The notes beneath the pieces were generated by a model. The model made no database searches, was not told the DNA's origin, and saw only the letters and a list, made by a program, of their open reading frames with translations. Of a stretch of 24,761 nucleotides of DNA, positions 22,816 to 24,761 are shown piece by piece. The stretch's first letter is position 1. Every line of letters starts with the position of its first letter. Source of the DNA: M55B154 sp964345775 (GTDB lineage Bacteria > Spirochaetota > UBA4802 > UB4802). Location: positions 1 through 24,761 of the forward strand of contig CAYFSO010000037.1 of NCBI GenBank assembly GCA_964345775.1, in the 5' to 3' direction. The position numbers were made by a program, and so were the translations under genes.

Positions 22816-24124
22816 TGGACATGAAGGTACACCCCAGGATGGCGTAGATCACCAGTTCCCAGGCGAATTCCTTGCCATACAGCGGGGTGAAGTGATCAGC
22901 TATCCAGCCGAAGCCCTTGGCCTGCACGGTTCTTCCCATGTAGCCGAACATGCCGATGAAGCCCGCGGCAGTACCCACCGCCTTCTTGCTGGTAAAGTCA
23001 AGCCCCATGACGCCAAGCATCATTACCGGCGGGTAGACAAAAAAGCCCACGACGGCAAGCAGGGTCATGTCAAGCCAGAGGTTGCCCGGCGGGTTTACCA
23101 GTATTCCCCAGAACGCTCCCAGTATGGGTATCATGCACAAGAGGCTTACCATGGCCCGGCGGCCTTCAAGCTTGTCAGATAGCCACCCGAAAAGCAGCGT
23201 GGAGGGGATGCCCCCGAATTCAAGCATGAGAATAGCAATACCCCCTCCCTCAAGGGTGGCACCCTTGATCTCGCGCAGGTACACCGGTCCCCAGTCAAGC
23301 ATGCTGTACCTGGCAATGTACACGAAGAAGTTGGCCATTGCCGCCAGCCAGAGGAGCCTGTTCTTGAAAATGTTGTCAATAAATAGCTCTTTTGTGGAGA
23401 GCTCCTTTTCCTTTAGACCATGTTCGCGTTCATATTCGGTATAATCGTCCTTGTATTCTTCTATTGGGGGCAGTCCCACAGACTGGGGAGTGTCCCGAAG
23501 ACGCCAGAACAGGTACACCGCGCAAATGACGGCCAGTATACCGGGTACGTAAAAAGCAGACTGCCAGCCCCATTTTGCCGCCGCGTTGGCTGCAATAACT
23601 CCCGCAAGGCCGCCCCCGATGTTATGGGCGATATTCCATATTGCGAAAATGGTACCCCGTTCACGAACACTGTACCAGTGGCCAATGGATCGTCCGCATG
23701 GGGGCCATCCCATTCCCTGGATGAACCCGTTCAGTGCCCAGAGGGCAAGGTGCACCGGGTAGCTGACTATTCCCCCGAATGCGAAGTTACATGCTGCAGT
23801 TAAGAGCAGGCCAAAGGGCATAAATCGCCGCACGTTGCTGCGGTCAGAGAGCGACCCCATGAGGAATTTTCCGATACCGTAGGTGATGGCACTGATGGCC
23901 AGGATGTTCCCTATCATGGAGTAGTCGTAGAATAGTACGTTCTCCATGTCCTTGGCAACGGTGGAAAGGTTGTTCCTCACTATATAGAATGTGGCATACC
24001 CGATAAAGGTGGATTCAATAATGTTCCACCTGTACTTCGGGTACAGTTTTTTCACTTTCTCATCAGGCAATCGTTCAATAGGTGGTGCCGGTGCGAAAAA
24101 GGCCTTTATCTTATCAAGTATCAT
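22772..24124 (-). CDS. GlpT-like organophosphate:phosphate antiporter (MFS)
   Basis: 450 residues with about 12 hydrophobic segments, in the inner membrane. The phosphate-binding arginines of GlpT are present: Arg50 in FYIVRNNLS and Arg272 in VYIARYSMLDWGPVYL. His167 in WNIAHNIGGG matches the substrate-site histidine of GlpT. The family exchanges phosphate for organic phosphates such as glycerol 3-phosphate or hexose phosphates; close to GlpT, but the exact substrate is not certain. An upstream HAD phosphatase gene ends with TGA sharing a base with this ATG (TGATG), so they are translated together. This suggests uptake coupled to dephosphorylation of an organophosphate. Confidence 0.9.
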   Translation of the reverse strand: MILDKIKAFFAPAPPIERLPDEKVKKLYPKYRWNIIESTFIGYATFYIVRNNLSTVAKDMENVLFYDYSMIGNILAISAITYGIGKFLMGSLSDRSNVRRFMPFGLLLTAACNFAFGGIVSYPVHLALWALNGFIQGMGWPPCGRSIGHWYSVRERGTIFAIWNIAHNIGGGLAGVIAANAAAKWGWQSAFYVPGILAVICAVYLFWRLRDTPQSVGLPPIEEYKDDYTEYEREHGLKEKELSTKELFIDNIFKNRLLWLAAMANFFVYIARYSMLDWGPVYLREIKGATLEGGGIAILMLEFGGIPSTLLFGWLSDKLEGRRAMVSLLCMIPILGAFWGILVNPPGNLWLDMTLLAVVGFFVYPPVMMLGVMGLDFTSKKAVGTAAGFIGMFGYMGRTVQAKGFGWIADHFTPLYGKEFAWELVIYAILGCTFMSIVLLSFSWNAKPKR

Positions 24125-24761
24125 CAGTCAGCTGCATTATTTGATTTATTGATGCGAATGTTGTATTTCTTCGAGGATATCCCGGGAAAGTCTTCCGGGG
24201 GTACGTCACGAATGTCAATGGTGAGCCAGTTGTGCTTTTTAGCGTAATCTGCCATGCTCATGTCCTGGTCGCGGGCCACGTGCCGGTCGGGATTTACCAT
24301 GATCTTCAGGCCGCTGCTGTACTGGATCATCTCCTTGTCGCCACGGCTGTTCCCGGCAACAAGCTGCGGCCTGTCCTGCACGAAGGTCTCGATGGCGTAC
24401 ATCTTCCCGTGATCCTGTGGAACCGGCTGTACCATCTGGTCGGTGATCACGCCCTTCTTGATGACCGACTTCACGCCAACCACGTTGGTGATGGGAATGC
24501 CAAGTTCCCGGCTTAAGAATTTCTGGTACATGGCCTCGGGTGAGGCGGTTACCACCCAGACTTCGAAGCCGTTATCCATGAGAATGCCAATGAGCTCTTT
24601 CATGGGCCGGTAGATCTTGTTGCTGTAATGTTTCCTGAAACATGCATCACCCAGGTTTCTCACTTCTTCAAGGGTGAGCCCGGAAAGGTAGTGCACCCTG
24701 TTTTGCACGTAGGGAAGGGACACGTTGGACTGGGTTTTCATCTTGTCAATAATACCGGGTT
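24124..24761 (-). CDS. HAD-superfamily phosphatase, 5' end beyond the window
   Basis: Partial gene, open to the window edge with no stop upstream. ATG 24741 is in frame, but it cannot be the true start if the protein is a complete HAD enzyme, because the catalytic DxDxT motif I is missing. Present are motif II (VWVVTASPEAM, Thr/Ser site), a lysine region corresponding to motif III (HGKMYAIETF) and motif IV (VAGNSRGDKEM, metal-binding Asp). This resembles the SerB-like phosphoserine/phosphoethanolamine phosphatase branch. It overlaps the GlpT-like antiporter start by 1 base and probably acts on the imported or a related organophosphate. The substrate is unknown. Confidence 0.8.
   Translation of the reverse strand, partial: PGIIDKMKTQSNVSLPYVQNRVHYLSGLTLEEVRNLGDACFRKHYSNKIYRPMKELIGILMDNGFEVWVVTASPEAMYQKFLSRELGIPITNVVGVKSVIKKGVITDQMVQPVPQDHGKMYAIETFVQDRPQLVAGNSRGDKEMIQYSSGLKIMVNPDRHVARDQDMSMADYAKKHNWLTIDIRDVPPEDFPGISSKKYNIRINKSNNAAD

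Noticed and set aside
1..24761. CRISPR array, tRNA or rRNA genes
   Set aside because: No regularly spaced repeats, no cloverleaf-like sequences and no conserved rRNA segments were seen on either strand.

Overview
This 24.8 kb window looks like a chromosomal segment of a diderm (Gram-negative-type) bacterium. It encodes several beta-barrel-like outer-membrane proteins with signal peptides, lipoproteins with clear lipoboxes, a FemAB-like peptidoglycan aminoacyltransferase, a GlpT-type antiporter and a split-P-protein glycine cleavage system. The mix (SH3-like lipoproteins, FemAB, split GcvP, class II photolyase) would fit Spirochaetota or a Desulfobacterota-like lineage. I cannot assign a phylum from the sequence alone, and no rRNA or tRNA gene was seen.

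Layout. 1-373: a decayed stretch with the C-terminal tail of a histidine-kinase-like ORF and one copy of a short dispersed repeat (core GGGGTCAGAGCC). 374-1867 (-): M32 carboxypeptidase. 1966-3881 (-): two adjacent outer-membrane proteins, the second frameshifted. 4147-5430 (+): lipoprotein with two SH3-like regions. 5586-6596 (-): exported protein of unknown function. 6738-8999 (+): FemAB-like transferase and a calcineurin-like phosphoesterase. 9013-9213 (-): cupin gene cut off at its 3' end. 9283-9957 (+): endonuclease V. 10147-12664 (+): outer-membrane protein and lipoprotein pair with a strong hairpin near their junction. 12872-20510 (+): an eight-gene unit of FAD/NAD(P) oxidoreductase, gcvT, gcvH, gcvPA, gcvPB, lipA, lplB-like and lplA-like. 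20656-21109 (+): RelB/RelE-type toxin-antitoxin pair. 21122-22459 (+): class II CPD photolyase. 22480-24761 (-): HAD phosphatase (cut by the window edge), GlpT-like antiporter and a small unknown protein.

How the genes work together. The central unit is a self-contained glycine decarboxylation module: T, H and two-part P proteins, lipoyl synthase, and a two-part lipoate ligase that can lipoylate GcvH. The flavoprotein at the head occupies the slot where the L-protein (dihydrolipoamide dehydrogenase) is often found, but its visible active-site motif is of the single-cysteine NADH oxidase/CoA-disulfide reductase type. Much of 2-12.6 kb is envelope-related.

The most unusual feature is the GGGGTCAGAGCC repeat: five exact copies and one 11-of-12 copy, all in the same orientation, three of them inside intact reading frames. 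I found no CRISPR array, prophage, transposase or obvious defence island.
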